A stretch of DNA of 64,000 bases from Dichetophora obliterata (lineage: Eukaryota; Arthropoda; Insecta; Diptera; Sciomyzidae), in the NCBI GenBank assembly GCA_963920525.1, contig OY986435.1:97916115-97980114 (forward strand), written 5' to 3'. The stretch's first letter is position 1. Every line of letters begins with the position of its first letter. The translations under genes were made by a program, and so were the position numbers. This document shows, one piece after another, positions 44,673-56,940 of this stretch. The notes below the pieces were generated by a model. It worked only from the letters and a program-made list of their open reading frames with translations, did no database searches and was not told where the DNA came from.

Positions 44673-46960
44673 AATATAGATATGCTTTACATGTATACTT
44701 AGAACATATATACTTTATATGTTCAAAATAAACGAGGCATAAGGCTTAAGAATAAATGAGTCTCAATAAAGTTACTGACGAACAAAGAAGTGTTTTATTT
44801 CAATGTAGGAATTATCTTTTAACAAAACAGAACATAATACAGTCAAAATAACACTACTATTATCAAATTGTAAGCGCTAAGAAATAAATTCAGTTTATTT
44901 ACTTACTTTGGTCAACGAATCCCAAAAAGTTTAAAAATCGACGCAGTATTTTTTGTAACAGATAAGATTTTTAAGGTTTTGAAAGTGTAATCTGACAAGG
45001 GACGTTTTGTCATTTCCTCTTGCTCATATGAAATTTTAACAAAATGTATTTGCCTTATTTTGTTGAGATCGCGAAAATCGAATATGTATATTAACCCGAA
45101 ACACCCTGTCGTTTCCATTTGGCAAAGCAAACACAAACACTTAAAATGTGCTTATTTTAGTTTAAACCATTTTATATTTGCGTTAACAGGTCGTTCATAA
45201 AATTTAAATAAAAGTTTACTCAGGGTGATTCGGGTTAAGCCGGATTGAAATTGAGACTCCACCGTTCAGGGTCTCAAGAGTTACTGTACTCATTAAAACA
45301 TAGAAATCGTTTTGTTCTGTGTATTGTTTTATAATAGAAGATTTTCTCTTCAGCATTATTATAACTCTTATGAACCGACGAAAATCGAATGTTTTTGGTA
45401 TTTTAAAAAACATTTTGTTCAAATAGCTCTTAAAAATGCATTCCTCATTGCAAAATACACCAGCTATAGATCTAGTTTGGAAGTACATGTAACAACTTCC
45501 ATTGACATTCCGATATAAACAAAATTTTAGAAAGTTAACAACATACATTGCCAAATATGGCATATGGTAAGCCTTTATAAAAATAATGAAGTTAAATGAA
45601 AATCCATTTTTTACAGTCGTAAATATTGTGGAAAAATTTGATTTGTAGACGTGAATAAGAAAATTTTATTACATTTTTTTTTATCAAAATATTTGCAGGC
45701 GTAAATTTTTTTATCTATTACGAAACTTTGAGAATATATGCTGTCAGAAATATAAAGTTACAAGCAAAAACATCACGTTTACTAAAACGATTCTTTAGGA
45801 AAGTCAAAACCACTACTATTTATTTCCCCGATTTAAAAAAGCTATAAAACCATATGAGCCATTTATTTTGAAAGTACAGTGAAAACCAAGCATAACACTT
45901 CCTTCGATTTTTGAGACCACCAAGTTTCAGTCTTTTTTTATCTCCACACATTATATTTATTCTGGTTTGAACGATGCTTAAAATATTTCAAAAAATTTGA
46001 AGTTCGTTTAATATAAATGTACATTTTTTAATAAATTAGATTACGCTTTACTCGAAAATTTTATTAATTATTGTTTTAAAAATTTTATAGCATTTCCATA
46101 GACTTCTCAAATTATTTTTAAGCCTCTGAAAATTTGAAATACTAAAAACATCTTTGCATCCTGTAATTAATGAAATGCCACAAAAAAGTTCATTAAAATA
46201 ATATCTAATAAAAATTTAAAAATGTTATTGAATGACCCCTAAAATATATACACATAATTACTTTTCAACAAAGAAAAGAAACCATAACAAGATTAAAGAA
46301 ACATAGAACCTAAAACAAAGCAACACGCAAAAAAATTCCATGAAAAAATAAAAGCCACGTTGAACTCCCAGGACAATATTGCATAAGTATATAAAAACAT
46401 TAAACAGTCCAAAAGTGAAAACAATTGCATGTTTAAGGCCAAGGTTCTTGGTACGTAGAAGGAAAAAATAAACACTTACTGTGACTTTATCAGACCATTT
46501 TACAATAAAAAAGCGACAATAATTTTCTCATTGTGTAAACGATAAAATAATAAATAATATCCTTGCATCAATTTAAAAAATAATTAAGACAGCAATTAAT
46601 GGAATTCAGTTAAACACTGCGTGAGATCATCCATTCATGATGGATGAATAGTGACATGGAAACGCTGGCCAGCACCACCGATAATAATAGCAAAAAGACG
46701 TTTCACTAACACTACCACGAGTTAACGAGTTAGTTGAACAGCAGCAGCTAGAATAGAAGCGACCACAAACATTAACTCAGAGGCAAAAATGTAAACATCT
46801 ACTTGAATCTTCCCTGCAGAAAAATAAACTAATTTAAAAGAGGTTTAAAAACTACTGTTTTTTCAACCACAACTAGATGAAATTCTAACTTGTTCTCTTG
46901 TCACCAACTGACTTTATTAACATGGGGTTGTCATTGGAGTAAGTCAATTGTCGTACTGTG
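44673..46960. other. Region with no supported gene
   Basis: Two outward-facing CAGGGTG(T/A)TTCGGGTTAA ends lie about 110 bp apart (reverse end at about 45109, forward start at about 45222). They may be the tips of two different mariner-like relics. Otherwise nothing was recognised. Confidence 0.4.
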
Positions 46961-46964
46961 CACG

Positions 46965-47170
46965 TGTTTTCAACTTATTTAAAAGTACTTTATTTTCAAC
47001 TACTTTAAAAGTAGTTTAAAGTAAGTTAGTTACAAAATACTTTATTTTTAAATACTTTAAAGGTAGTTTAAAGGCAATTTATTTAAAATTACTTTTTTTC
47101 AAATGCTTTAAAAGTAGTTTTAAGCCTACTTATTTAAGAGTACCTTATTTTCAATTTCTTTAAAATTGAT
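46965..47170. repeat. Degenerate ~60-bp tandem repeat
   Basis: Three to four units with ACTTTATTTTCAA-TACTTTAAAAGTAGTTT words in the same order. No coding. Confidence 0.6.
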
Positions 47171-47361
47171 TAATTTTATACTAACTGACAAAATTTAAAG
47201 TAATAGTATTTAAAAAATTCAAATTGTGAATTTATTTAAATATATAACTTACTATTTTATTTCATTTGTGCATAAGATCTTTTCAAAATATATGCAAAAA
47301 ATGTATTTTCTAATTTAGACCCGTTTTCTTAAAAGACACTCTGCGTGAAAGTGATGCTTTT

Positions 47362-47547
47362 TTAAGCCTGGAAAGCCTTTCGAATAATATCTTCTGGGTC
47401 TGACCCTTCCATAGAACTGAATGCGTCGTCTAGTGAAACGAAAAAGAAAGGAAATATTATAAATTCTTGTAAATAAATAAAATAACTTTCTTATAAATGT
47501 TTACCTTTTAAAGCTGGGTAAAACTTTGTAAGTCCTTGAGGCACTTT
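47362..47547 (-). CDS. Candidate two-exon coding fragment with a 75-bp intron (weak)
   Basis: On the minus strand a short open piece ending TTTAAAAG is followed by GTAAAC, then 75 bp later by TTCGTTTCACTAG and an open piece. Joined, it would read KVPQGLTKFYPALKDDAFSS then MEGSDPEDIIRKAFQA and a stop at 47362-47364. The intron has good GT and AG signals and a pyrimidine tract. A stop at 47548 closes the frame upstream, so the gene is either broken or not real. No family recognised. Confidence 0.2.
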
Positions 47548-47680
47548 TTACCGTGGGTCCCATCGATGTTGTAATTGACAGTGATATATTCATTTAAAAC
47601 TAAAATTAGTTTTTTCCTGTGTGTAGAGTTTTGCTCCAATTTACTAAAAAAATACAATTTATGATATTAAGTAGACTAAT

Positions 47681-47928
47681 AGCCCTATTCTGGCTAATTT
47701 TTTGATTTCAAAACCTTTGAATATTTCTATGTGTTTGTTGTTTTCAAAACAAAATTTAAAGCTCACAAATAAAAAATATTAATAAAAATTGTCAACTGCT
47801 TTTCAGTTATTGACAATTTCATTAAAAAATTTTGTTTTTCGAGCTTTAAATTTTGTTTTGAAAACAACAAATACATAGAAATATTCAAAACACTGGTTAA
47901 CAATTTGTTAATTTGCCAGAATAGGGCT
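47681..47928. mobile_element. Hairpin MITE, 248 bp
   Basis: The ends read AGCCCTATTCTGGC inward from both sides. The inner arms share GAATATTTCTATGT, TTTGTTGTTTTCAAAAC and AAAATTTAAAGCTC in reverse complement. An inner short hairpin (AATTGTCAA / TTGACAATT) forms the tip. The whole unit can fold as one stem of about 100 bp. Confidence 0.85.
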
Positions 47929-47999
47929 GTAAATTTGTCTACATATTTAATGGTGTGCATATTTAATTTTTAGAAATATTATTCTACAATCATGCTGCA

Positions 48000-48150
48000 T
48001 AAGGGTATATTAACTTTTTCTCTCCTTTTGCAACGCCGATAAGGAGGCGTGGCAGGTATATATATATTCTTGATCAGCATCACCTTCTGAGTCGATTAAC
48101 ATGTCCGTATGTCCGTATGTCCGTATGTCTGTCTGTCTGTCCGTCTGTGA
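48000..48150 (+). mobile_element. mini-me-like dipteran repeat
   Basis: A TA run (about 48057-48069), a conserved-looking core (TTCTTGATCAGCATCACCTT to GAGTCGATTAACATG), then a GTCC/GTAT/GTCT run (48104-48148). TA repeat, core and GTCY repeat in this order is the described plan of mini-me elements of flies (from memory). Confidence 0.7.
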
Positions 48151-49600
48151 TCACGATAACAGCCGTAATTTTAGAGCTACCGTAGCGAATATCAATATAT
48201 GAGCCGTTTATTTTGAAAGTGAGGCAAGTTAATTTTTGAAACAAATATATTTCCAATAACAAAATCAAAACTTTGTACTTAAGTTCAGTTTTAATATTTG
48301 CTGTGATAGTTTTGTTAACTTAAAGACACTCTTTTCTATCTAGAACAGAAGTGATTTTTGAGGTGAACATTTTATGTCTGTGGACATTATGTCGCCCCCA
48401 CCGATTTTTGACTTGGATTACAAAACTTGCAAAACTCTCTGAATTGGGCAAGACTTTTTGTTTACAATTTTTTTAGAAGGATTTGAAACAATATAAGTTT
48501 ATTTACCAAGATATCAAATGTAAAATTTTATCTGGTTTTTTTTATTAAGCTATTTGATATGGCGTGACGTTACTGGCGTTACGTTACCTAAATTTCCATT
48601 GTTGTTCAATAGGGTAATTAATTTATTTGGTAGTACTAGCTGTAACCCGTCGCGTTGCTACCACGCCCCTGTTTCCAAACACCCATAAAATGTTATCAGT
48701 GAAACGGCATATTTAAATTGTGGTCGAATACTGAATTCCGAAGCTATGAATTCATTAAGTAACTTAATCATAAAAGCCATAACTTTTGATTGGAAAGAGA
48801 TATTGGTGTAATTTGTTCACATAAATTATTATTTGTTCACATAAAAAATATAACATTTTGGAAAAAATAAATTGTTGTTTTGATGACGAAAACAGTAAAA
48901 TAATTTTTAAGCTTAACTGGAAGAATTTTTGCAAATAAATGCTATGTCATATGAAAGGTAGCCAGGTGAGCAATTTTTGCTTGATTTTGTTTTTACAACA
49001 TAAATATTTTTGAGTAAATATTTTCGACCTTTTTTGAAAAAAAAATATATGCACGTTGCTGGCATAGAAATATTTTTTATTTTATATTCTCTTGTTGTAA
49101 TCGACGCAGGCAAAAATAAACAACAATTTTAAGAAAAAGGTGTATGTAAAAAAGAGTCGTTTTTGAGATTTCACTCAAGCAAATCACAAAACGATGCGTA
49201 AAAATCTTCGCTCCAATAATTTTGTCGCTGGACAGAGAACAAATTACGTTTGAGTTTTCAGCTGATGATAATCCAAATGAATTTAAAGGAAATGCACAGG
49301 CTAATTCAAATAGTTATAAAATTAAATTAAAACTCAAGATAACTTAGATAATTTTAAAAAGTATTTAAACACAAGATGTTAAAAAAATTCATAGCACAAT
49401 TTGTTGATTTTGTGACGAAATTAATCTTTTTGCACAAAAAACGAAGTCAACCCCATTTTCCCTGTTTTTAAGAGTATTATTCCCTTTTGGGAATTTTCCG
49501 TTTGAGCTTTGGGTTGAAAATTCCCACAAAACGGGGAAAATGCTCTTTTCTAGCAAAACTGGCTGTACCGCAAAAATACAGTGCGTGTGTGTTATTGTTT
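48150..49600. other. Region with no supported gene
   Basis: AT-rich sequence. An imperfect repeat of GGAAAATGCTC / GGGAATTTTCC words occurs near 49460-49540. No coding or terminal repeats. Confidence 0.45.
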
Positions 49601-49754
49601 TTAAAAGCTTTTATTTAACTTGCTTCGTTCGTATGTATGTATGTATGTCCTCAAAATGTGCAAGCCATTTTTTTACAACTTGTAGGTATCCGATTAAGCT
49701 GAAATTTAGCATACATACGTAAGTCCGGTGACAATGCAATATGATGATAAAATT

Positions 49755-50335
49755 TTTTGCCACACCCCCTTTTACCGCCAACAAATCATTAAAAATGCTA
49801 TATCTCTCAAACTACTGGGCCGATTCAACTGAAATTTTGGCAGTAAATTTCCTTCAAGCAGAGGATACTTAAGTAAAATTTTTTGCCACTCCCCCTTTTA
49901 CCGCCTACAAATCCATAAAAATGCTATATCTATAAAACTACTGGGCCGATTCAGCTGAAATTTTGGCAGTAAATTTCCTATGAGTAGAGGATTATTAAGG
50001 AAAATGTTTTGCCACTCCCCCTTTTACCGCCCACAAATCCATAAAAATGCTGTATCTCTAAAACTACGGGGCTGATTCAGCTAAAATTTAAACAGCAAGG
50101 TTTCATCAAATAAAGCATGACGTTTATGAAACACATTTGGCCATTCCCCCTTTTACCGCCCACAAATCAATAAAAATGCTATATCTCCAAAACTACGGGG
50201 CTGATTCAGCTAAAATTTTGGCAGTTAATTTCCTTCAAGTAGAGCACGGTTCAGGAAAAAAATGGTGCCACACCCCCTTTTTTCCGCCCACAAATAAATA
50301 AAAATCCTATATCTTCAAAACTAGGGGGCTGATTA
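49755..50335 (+). repeat. Five ~126-bp tandem units of composite copy B
   Basis: Each unit carries CCCCTTTTACCGCC(C/T)ACAAAT, AAAAATGCTATATCT, a CTGATTCAGCTGAAATTTTG-like block and a TAAATTTCCTTC block. Units differ by substitutions and small indels. Nothing coding. Confidence 0.9.
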
Positions 50336-50568
50336 TAACTTGCTTCATTCGTATATATGTATGTTTGCATGTATGCATGTATGTCCGTCAAAATTTGCAA
50401 ACCATTTTTCGCAATTTTGCAAACTTGTTGGTATCCGATTAAGCTGAAATTTAACATAGAGTGTTGCGCAAAACAATAGCAACAAAATCGGTACACTCCT
50501 ACAAAATCGTGTATCTTTTTAAATATTAGAGACACACAAAAAAGATTATAGGAACCAAAGCATATATT

Positions 50569-50952
50569 TTTGGTGCACAACAAACAATTTATAACTTTTA
50601 TTTTTTAATATATATTTTTAAACTGTTTATTTGAAAATATTTTATTCAACTGAAATTTTCAAATGAAAATTTCTGATTGATACAAATATGAATATTTATA
50701 CAAATGTTTTTATAATAACAAGTATTTATAACAAAGTGTAAATAAATTAACATAAGAATAATATAAATGTTAAGTTGAGGTAAGTAAGATGTAAATTAAT
50801 AATCAACAATAGGTAAGTACAATGTAAGTTATGAATCAACGAGAAGGTAAGTAAAATGTAAGTTGAAAATCAATGTAACAGAAGATAAGTAAAATGTAAG
50901 TTAGGAATTCAATTAATGTGGTGATGCAACTTAAAGTTATTGAGTCACCACA
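50569..50952 (-). repeat. 3' LTR of the Ty3/gypsy element
   Basis: 384 bp. On the minus strand it begins TGTGGTGACTCAATAAC and ends TTGTGCACCAAA. It contains GTAAGT-type short repeats (AGGTAAGTA, AAGATAAGTA) four to five times. Confidence 0.92.
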
Positions 50953-52353
50953 TTATTCCCCCTCCTTTTTAAAAAAAATCTTGGTAGTATTCGCTAACAG
51001 GTTAAAGTGTACTTTTTTAGTATCTGTATGTTTGGTTAACTGTGTCTGTGCTGTCTCAGTGTCTAGGGAGGCTGGTTTTATTCTATCGATGTTGACTGTT
51101 GTGTTAGTGTTATGTCTACGAATTGTGAAATATTTTGGTGTTCTCTCAACCACTTTGAAGGGGCCATCGTACGGTTCTTGTAGTGTTTTGCGGATCGTTT
51201 CGTTGCGTACGAAAACAAAGTTACAAGTACTGAGGGCTCGAGGTATATACGATTGGAAGTTAGTGTTATGATGCGTAATGTTTGACTTTTTGTTTTCTAC
51301 TACCTCCTTAAGTTTGGCTAAGGTGTCCGATGGATTAAAATTCTGACTGCTATGTATTACTAGTTGCTGTGGTAGCCTGAGCGTTTGCCCAAATACCATC
51401 TCAGCGGGTGAAGCTTTAATGTCTTCTTTGACCGTGGACCTGAGTCCTAGAAGAATTAGTGGCAACTCTGTGTACCAATTTGTCTGATTGTTGCTTGCTA
51501 TTATAGACGTCTTCAGTTGACGATGAAACCTTTCTACAATCCCGTTAGCTTGTGGATGATAAGCAGAAGTGGTAATGTGTTTGCTTCCTAGATTCTTAAC
51601 GAAGTTTCTAAAAGTTGTGGACGTGAATTGAGGTCCTCGATCAGTGGTAATTTCCAAAGGAACTCCGAAACGTGAGATGTATTCTTTTTGGAGTGTATCT
51701 ACGACAGTGTTAGCGTTAGTATCTTTAGTTGGATACGCTTCGGGCCAACGTGTGTTTCTGTCAACTAGGATAAGCAAATATCTGTAACCTTGTGATATTG
51801 GTAAGGGACCAACTATATCGACGTGAACGTGTTCAAAACGTCCGTGTGGAATGTCTATCTTTTGTGGGATTGTCTTCGTATGTTTGTGTATCTTTGCTCG
51901 TTGGCATCTAATGCATTCTTGTGACCATTTATTGATTTGTGCGTTCATTTTAGGCCAAAAATATCTTTGTGTAATGAGTTTTCGAGTAGCTCGTGTACCT
52001 GAGTGTGAAATGTTATGTATTTGTTCGAAAATTTGTTTGCGTAATGTTTGTGGGATATATGGACGTGTTTCTAAATTAGTTTGTTCGCACCAAATTTTAA
52101 TGTTAAGTATTAGTATGTGTGCTTGTTCTAGTTTGTAAATATGTTTGTTTAGTATTTCCTGTAGTTCTGAATCTATATTTTGTTCTTTGTGTAGAGTTTT
52201 GAGATTAATCTCTGAGGTTGTGAAAGCCTCTATCTCAGCTCTTGAAAGTGCGTCTGCTACGGTGTTATCTGTACCTTTAATGTGTCTGATGTCGTTGGAA
52301 AACTGTGCGATGTATTCTAAATGTCGTATTTGTCTTGGACTTCTCTCAGTTTT
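50953..52353 (-). pseudogene. pol: Ty3/gypsy integrase and end of RNase H
   Basis: The frame is open from 52353 to the left LTR after a single TAA (52354-52356) that separates it from the rest of RNase H. It contains VADALSRAEIEAF, a His-His-Cys-Cys finger (HNISHSGTRATR ... CIRCQRAK), then the catalytic Asp in HVHVDIVGPLP, Asp in TTDRGPQFTS, and Glu in GIVERFHRQLK. A C-terminal YDGPFKVVER block matches the GPF/Y module of this group. It is the best preserved part of the element. Confidence 0.88.
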
Positions 52354-53480
52354 TTAATGTAATGCTGAAGTTAGTGGTTTGTGATCCGTGTATATGGTAA
52401 ATGTGCGTCCTTCTAAATAGTGTCTAAAGTGTTTAATTGTGAGGTAAATGGCTAGTAAATGGCTAGTGTTTCCTTAGCGAAACTTTCTTTTATCTCTGTG
52501 AATGCTTGTGTTGTGTTTTCTGTCCATGTTAAGTGTTTGTCCTTTGTTTTTGTTGCTGTAGTTACCATTTCGTAAATATGTGTGAGTGTGTGTGCTAGTT
52601 TTGGAATGCATCTGTGGTAGTAGTTAATCATCCAGATGAATTTCTGCATTTGTTTGACTGTTTCTGGTTTTGGGTAGTCTTTTATGCATTGAATTCTATC
52701 GAGAGATGGTTGTATGCCTTTGTTTGAAATTGTGTAACTTAGAAAATTTATTTTGTCCACGCCGAAAATACTGCCGAAAATATTGATGTTTAGTCCGTAA
52801 TTTTTCAAAAACTAAATTTAGGTGTCTAATGTGTTCTTCTTCTGTCTCACTGGGCACTAAAATGTCATCAAGGTATACGAAAACGAAGTCTAGTTCTCTC
52901 AGTACTTCGTTGATAAATCGTTGGAATGTTTGAGCTGCGTTTCGTAAACCGAATGGCATTCTTAGAAACTCAAACATTCCGAACGGTGTGGTGATTACAG
53001 TTTTATGTATGTCTTCTGTAGCCATGGGTATTTGGTGGTATGCTCTGATTAAGTCTAATTTTGAAAATATGTGTTTATTGTGTAAGTCTATATTCAAGTC
53101 GTGTATGTGTGGTAAAGGGCAGCGGTCTGGAATTGTAATTGCGTTAAGTCTTCTATAGTCACCACAGGGTCTCCAGTCATTCACATCCTTTTTAGGTACC
53201 AAGTGTAGAGGAGACGCTGACATGGAGTCTGAAGGACGACAAATGCCTACTTTAATTAAAAAATCAAATTCTTTTTTAGCAATTTTGTATTTGTTAGAGT
53301 CAAGGCGTCTGGGTCTGGAAAAAGGTAGCTGTCCTTCTGTAGTTATATGGTGTACTGTTTTGTGTTTAACTGGTTTGTTGTAGTCTGCTTCTGTAGTCAG
53401 TGATGGATAATTTTTGAGTATATTTGTGTATTTGTTTTCTAGTGAAATTAGTTTAGGTAATGATGTTTCTGTGAATGCTG
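52354..53480 (-). pseudogene. pol: Ty3/gypsy reverse transcriptase and RNase H start
   Basis: Minus-strand blocks: [37 protein letters not shown] (motif A, Asp present), [20 protein letters not shown] (motif B), [10 protein letters not shown] (motif C), [14 protein letters not shown], then RNase H IYTDHKPLTSALH before the TAA at 52354-52356. Frame changes occur near 52805 and at a small tandem duplication (ATGGCTAGTAA) near 52450-52468. Confidence 0.88.
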
Positions 53481-53649
53481 TGATGGCGTTGACTGTTAAT
53501 TGTGTAAGTGGATCAATGAGCTTTTTGTGTTGTAAGTCTATTAGGAGTCCGTATTTTGTTAAAAAATCTGCTCCTATGATCGGTCGTGTGATGTCTGCTA
53601 ATATGAATGTAAAAGGAAAGTCACGTCTTAGTTTTAAATTTACGTTTAG

Positions 53650-53928
53650 TTATTTCTTGCCAAAAGTCGCAATCGTGCTACCGTTAGCTGCTGTCAGTAT
53701 TAAGTCTGAATTTTTTTGGTGTGGTCTAAATTTATTTACGGGAAGTACTGATACTTCAGCTCCGCTGTCTATTAAAAAATTTATGTGGTTGTCATTGTCA
53801 TAAATAAAAAGACGGCGTGTTAGAATTGTTTGACTTCCATTATTAGCCGTCGCAATTATGGAGTCACCTAGTTTGTCGAATTGTGTTGTGTTGTGTTGTG
53901 TTGAGTGTCGTTTTGTCTGAATGAACAT
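53650..53928 (-). pseudogene. pol: Ty3/gypsy aspartic protease
   Basis: The minus-strand frame has NHINFLIDSGAEVSVLPVNK (catalytic DSGA) and DLILTAANGSTIATFGKK. It is the typical start of a retroviral-type protease. It overlaps the decayed gag end in another frame. Confidence 0.85.
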
Positions 53929-54859
53929 GGTTGTTCACATCGTCTAGCCGCCCTACCAAATCTAAAGTGGTATCTGCATACCCAGTTGACAGGTCGTGAT
54001 ATGCTTCTTGAAGGGGATCTACGTTTTGGGTATCTTTGGTAATTTGTTTCTCGTGAATTATTACGATATCGATCGTTTTTTAGTTCTTGGACCTCAATTG
54101 CCAGTTTTTTGAAACTTGTTAGAATCTTTTAGGTCGTTTCGGCAAACGATTGCGTAATCATCGTGAGTTCAGTAGATTTAGGGATGCGTTGGGTATCATT
54201 GCCAACTGAAGCTACTTCTGTTTCTGACATAACTTCCCACAGTTTGTCAGCTAATCTCAATAATTCATCTTAGTCTTTGTGATTAGATCCGGTCAATGCT
54301 ATATTGAGACTTTTGGGGAGCTTTCGTAGCCAAATTTTAGAGATTAATTCACTATCAACTGTGGTACCGGCCACATGAGTAGTGCTCTATAGAATTGAGA
54401 TGGTTTTTGGTCACCCATCTCGGTGCCAGACAGAATTTTGTCGAACCTCTTAGTCTCGCTCAGAGTGTGTCTATCGATTAATGTTCTTTTTAAACCTTCA
54501 TATAAATTTGAAGACGGAGGTTTTTGAATAAAGTCGAGCACCGTTATGATTACCTCTTGAGGTAGAGCTGTAACCAGGTATTCGTACTTTGTTTTGTCAG
54601 TGGAAATTCCTTTTGATTGAAATTGAATTTCTGCATGGACGAACCATGCGTCTGGACAAGTTGTCCAAAATTGTGGCAATTTAACTGATGCCGCTTGAAT
54701 TTCTGACCGCATTGGAGTGTCAAATGGATTGACGAAATCAGTCTGTAAATGTATAAGGGGACGATGGTCGCCTTCGCCAAAGTGAGCGAGAGGGTCAGAA
54801 GTTTGTGAAGGTATAGGTGTTTGCCTAGGAACGGGTGGTGGTGTGTGTGACAGACTCAT
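53890..54859 (-). pseudogene. gag: Ty3/gypsy gag
   Basis: From the ATG at 54857-54859 the minus strand encodes a Pro/Thr-rich start, VKLPQFWTTCPDAWFVHAEI, GISTDKTKYEYLVTALP and GDQKPSQFYRAL, all usual for the capsid of gypsy elements of insects. After a frameshift near 54360 the rest continues in other frames to NWVCRYHFRFGRAARRCEQP, a Cys/His-containing end typical of this Gag type. Broken. Confidence 0.8.
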
Positions 54860-54879
54860 AATTTCCTAAAATGTATGCC

Positions 54880-55959
54880 TATTAGTGTATTTCCTAACTT
54901 GTGTTGCCCTAGTGCAGTGGAGTGCCTACGGCCTTAGACGATAGGTTTCTTCCGGCCCTATCGTTTAAGCGCCGCTTTAAAAGCTACGGTGTGTGCCTCG
55001 TGAGAATCTAAAATAATACAGCAACCTGAAAAAAATTTTTATAAAATGTCAAAAAAAAAATAAATCAAAATACAAATTTTACAAAATTAATAATCAAATA
55101 AAATTTGTTGCTGCTAGCGTTGTTAATGTTGTTGTTATTGTTATTGTTATTGTTGCTCTTCTTATTGTTGTTGATTTCGAATGTTGTTATTGTTGTTATT
55201 GACTGCGTTATTAACGTTGTTGCTTTCATTGTTGCTGTTATTGTTGTTGCTTTTATTGCTGCTGTTGTTGAAGATGTTGTTGTTATTACCGCTACTGTAG
55301 TTGTTTTGTTGTTGTTGTTGTTGTTTAGTTTTTGTTGTTGTTGTTGTTGTTGTTGTTGTGGCTTTGGCTAGTGGAAGCGACGACTGATGAGGAACTTGAA
55401 GTGGAGGTGGCGTTGACGGGTATTTTTTTGATGTATAAATTTAGTTGTATTAAGCGATTCTGGTAATTTTCCTCTTGATTTCTGTATATTGAATAATATT
55501 GACGGCGTGGTTGACACTGTATCTGTGAAAACATACGGATCCTCACGAGTTCTTATTGGTGCACTTGCATTTGTTGTTGTAAGTCTGGCTGCTTGCTGAC
55601 ATGACATGAGAGTTGAGACTAATGCGTTCCTTGGACGTATGCGTAGGAGGCGACTTCCGTATGCAGCCAACTTTTTGCAAATGTTGTGCAAAAGTAGTAT
55701 GATGGAAATTCGAGGACGGCAAGGTTGTTGATATATTAGGGAGAGCAGGTGCTACAGGCGTTGGCGATGGCAGCGAGGCCGGAGATGTTGGCGGACTCAC
55801 TATGGTTTCCAAAAGCAGTGGCGTTTGCCAGAGCGACGGTGCTGGCAATGAAGTTTGATGCTGTTGTAACTGCGGCTGCTGTTTTTGCTATTTTGGACGC
55901 ACAATGCCGATACTTGTAGTTGTTGGTTTTTTTAGTTCGCCTCCTGGCAGGATCGCCAG
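54880..55959 (-). other. Leader of the Ty3/gypsy element with triplet repeats and primer site
   Basis: About 1.1 kb between the right LTR and gag. A long irregular GTT/TTG-rich run lies at 55090-55370 (Asn/Gln codons on the minus strand). The tRNA-Arg-type primer site is near 55937-55954. Short open frames with Pro/Ser/Thr-rich content occur at 55848-55368, but no known domain. Confidence 0.6.
55937..55954 (-). other. Primer-binding site, tRNA-Arg-type
   Basis: The minus strand reads TGGCGATCCTGCCAGGAG. This fits the 3' end of a fly Arg(ACG) tRNA plus CCA as I recall it. It lies a few bases from the right LTR. Confidence 0.65.
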
Positions 55960-56355
55960 TATTTGGTGCACAACAAACTTTTAATTTTAATTTATAACTT
56001 TTATTTTTTAATATATATTTTTAAACTGTTTATTTGAAAATATTTTATTCAACTGAAATTTTCAAATGAAAATTTCTGATTGATACAAATATGAATATTT
56101 ATACAAATGTTTTTATAATAACAAGTATTTATAACAAAGTGTAAATAAATTAACATAAGAATAATATAAATGTTAAGTTGAGGTAAGTAAGATGTAAATT
56201 AATAATCAACAATAGGTAAGTACAATGTAAGTTACGAATCAACGAGAAGGTAAGTAAAATGTAAGTTGAAAATCAATGTAACAGAAGATAAGTAAAATGG
56301 AAGTTAGGAATTCAACTAATGTGGTGATGCAACTTAAAGTTATTGAGTCACCACA
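55960..56355 (-). repeat. 5' LTR of the Ty3/gypsy element
   Basis: 396 bp; compared with the other LTR it has 12 extra bases in a T/A-rich run near 55975-55990. Confidence 0.92.
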
Positions 56356-56539
56356 TATTCATACATCATATTAAAAACACATCATACTTATTCAAATTTG
56401 GTTCTGTTTTCTTTATTAAATTTAAAATTAATGTGACTGCATTCAGTTTGTCTGAGAGCAAAACAAAAGCAACATAATTAATATTTGATGTAAGATTCAT
56501 TATTCTTGATAACCGCTGCAAATCTGAGCGGCATCGACT

Positions 56540-56940
56540 CTATTAAAGTAGATATGTTAGTATTAGGTATATGTTACCAATTAAGTTTCAGGGCTTCATA
56601 CAGTGCAGTCTTATTGGAAAACCTTTGACCAGAAACTTTTGCCTTCAAAGTCGCAAAAAGATTTTCGATGGGATTCAAGTCATATTAATTGTGCCGGCCA
56701 ATCAAGGACTTGAATCAAATTGCCTCTAATGTAATTTTTGATGAGCTTTGAAGTGTGCTTTGAGTCGTTGTCGGGCTGAAACGTTCACTGAAGCGGCTCG
56801 TTTTCAAACAGTGCTGTGGTGGATATCTGAATCAAGTGTCCGAACAACCTCTTTGGATGTGGCAAATGCATTTCGTTTGAACACACCACAAATGTTCCTG
56901 TCATCACGCAGCGATGTCTTCCGCTGTCGCCCTCTTTAAT
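56540..56940 (-). pseudogene. Tc1-like transposase remnant, internally deleted
   Basis: The minus-strand translation has a helix-turn-helix end, GRQRKTSLRDDRNICGVFKR with TSKEVVRTLDSDI, then almost directly FQPDNDSKHTSKLIKNYI with the second catalytic Asp block, and LIQVLDWPAQL followed by a stop. In a full transposase about 150-200 residues, including the first catalytic Asp, lie between these blocks, so the centre is deleted. Further stops follow down to about 56540. Confidence 0.75.

Larger units (their letters stand above)
50569..56355 (-). mobile_element. Ty3/gypsy LTR retrotransposon, 5787 bp, decayed
   Basis: LTRs 50569-50952 (384 bp) and 55960-56355 (396 bp) are nearly identical except a 12-bp indel and a few substitutions. 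TATT stands on both outer sides (50565-50568, 56356-56359). The element reads on the minus strand: leader, gag (54859 down), protease, RT-RNase H, integrase (to 50953). Primer site TGGCGATCCTGCCAGG is next to the right LTR. Frameshifts and a stop break gag and pol. No env is present. It lies within the Tc1-like element. Confidence 0.93.

Noticed and set aside
51851..53803. Plus-strand frames across the 51-54 kb region
   Set aside because: They are antisense to the integrase, RT and protease of the Ty3/gypsy element.
55105..55371. Leu/Val-rich plus-strand frame that looks like a membrane protein
   Set aside because: It is the antisense of a GTT/TTG-rich run in the retrotransposon leader.
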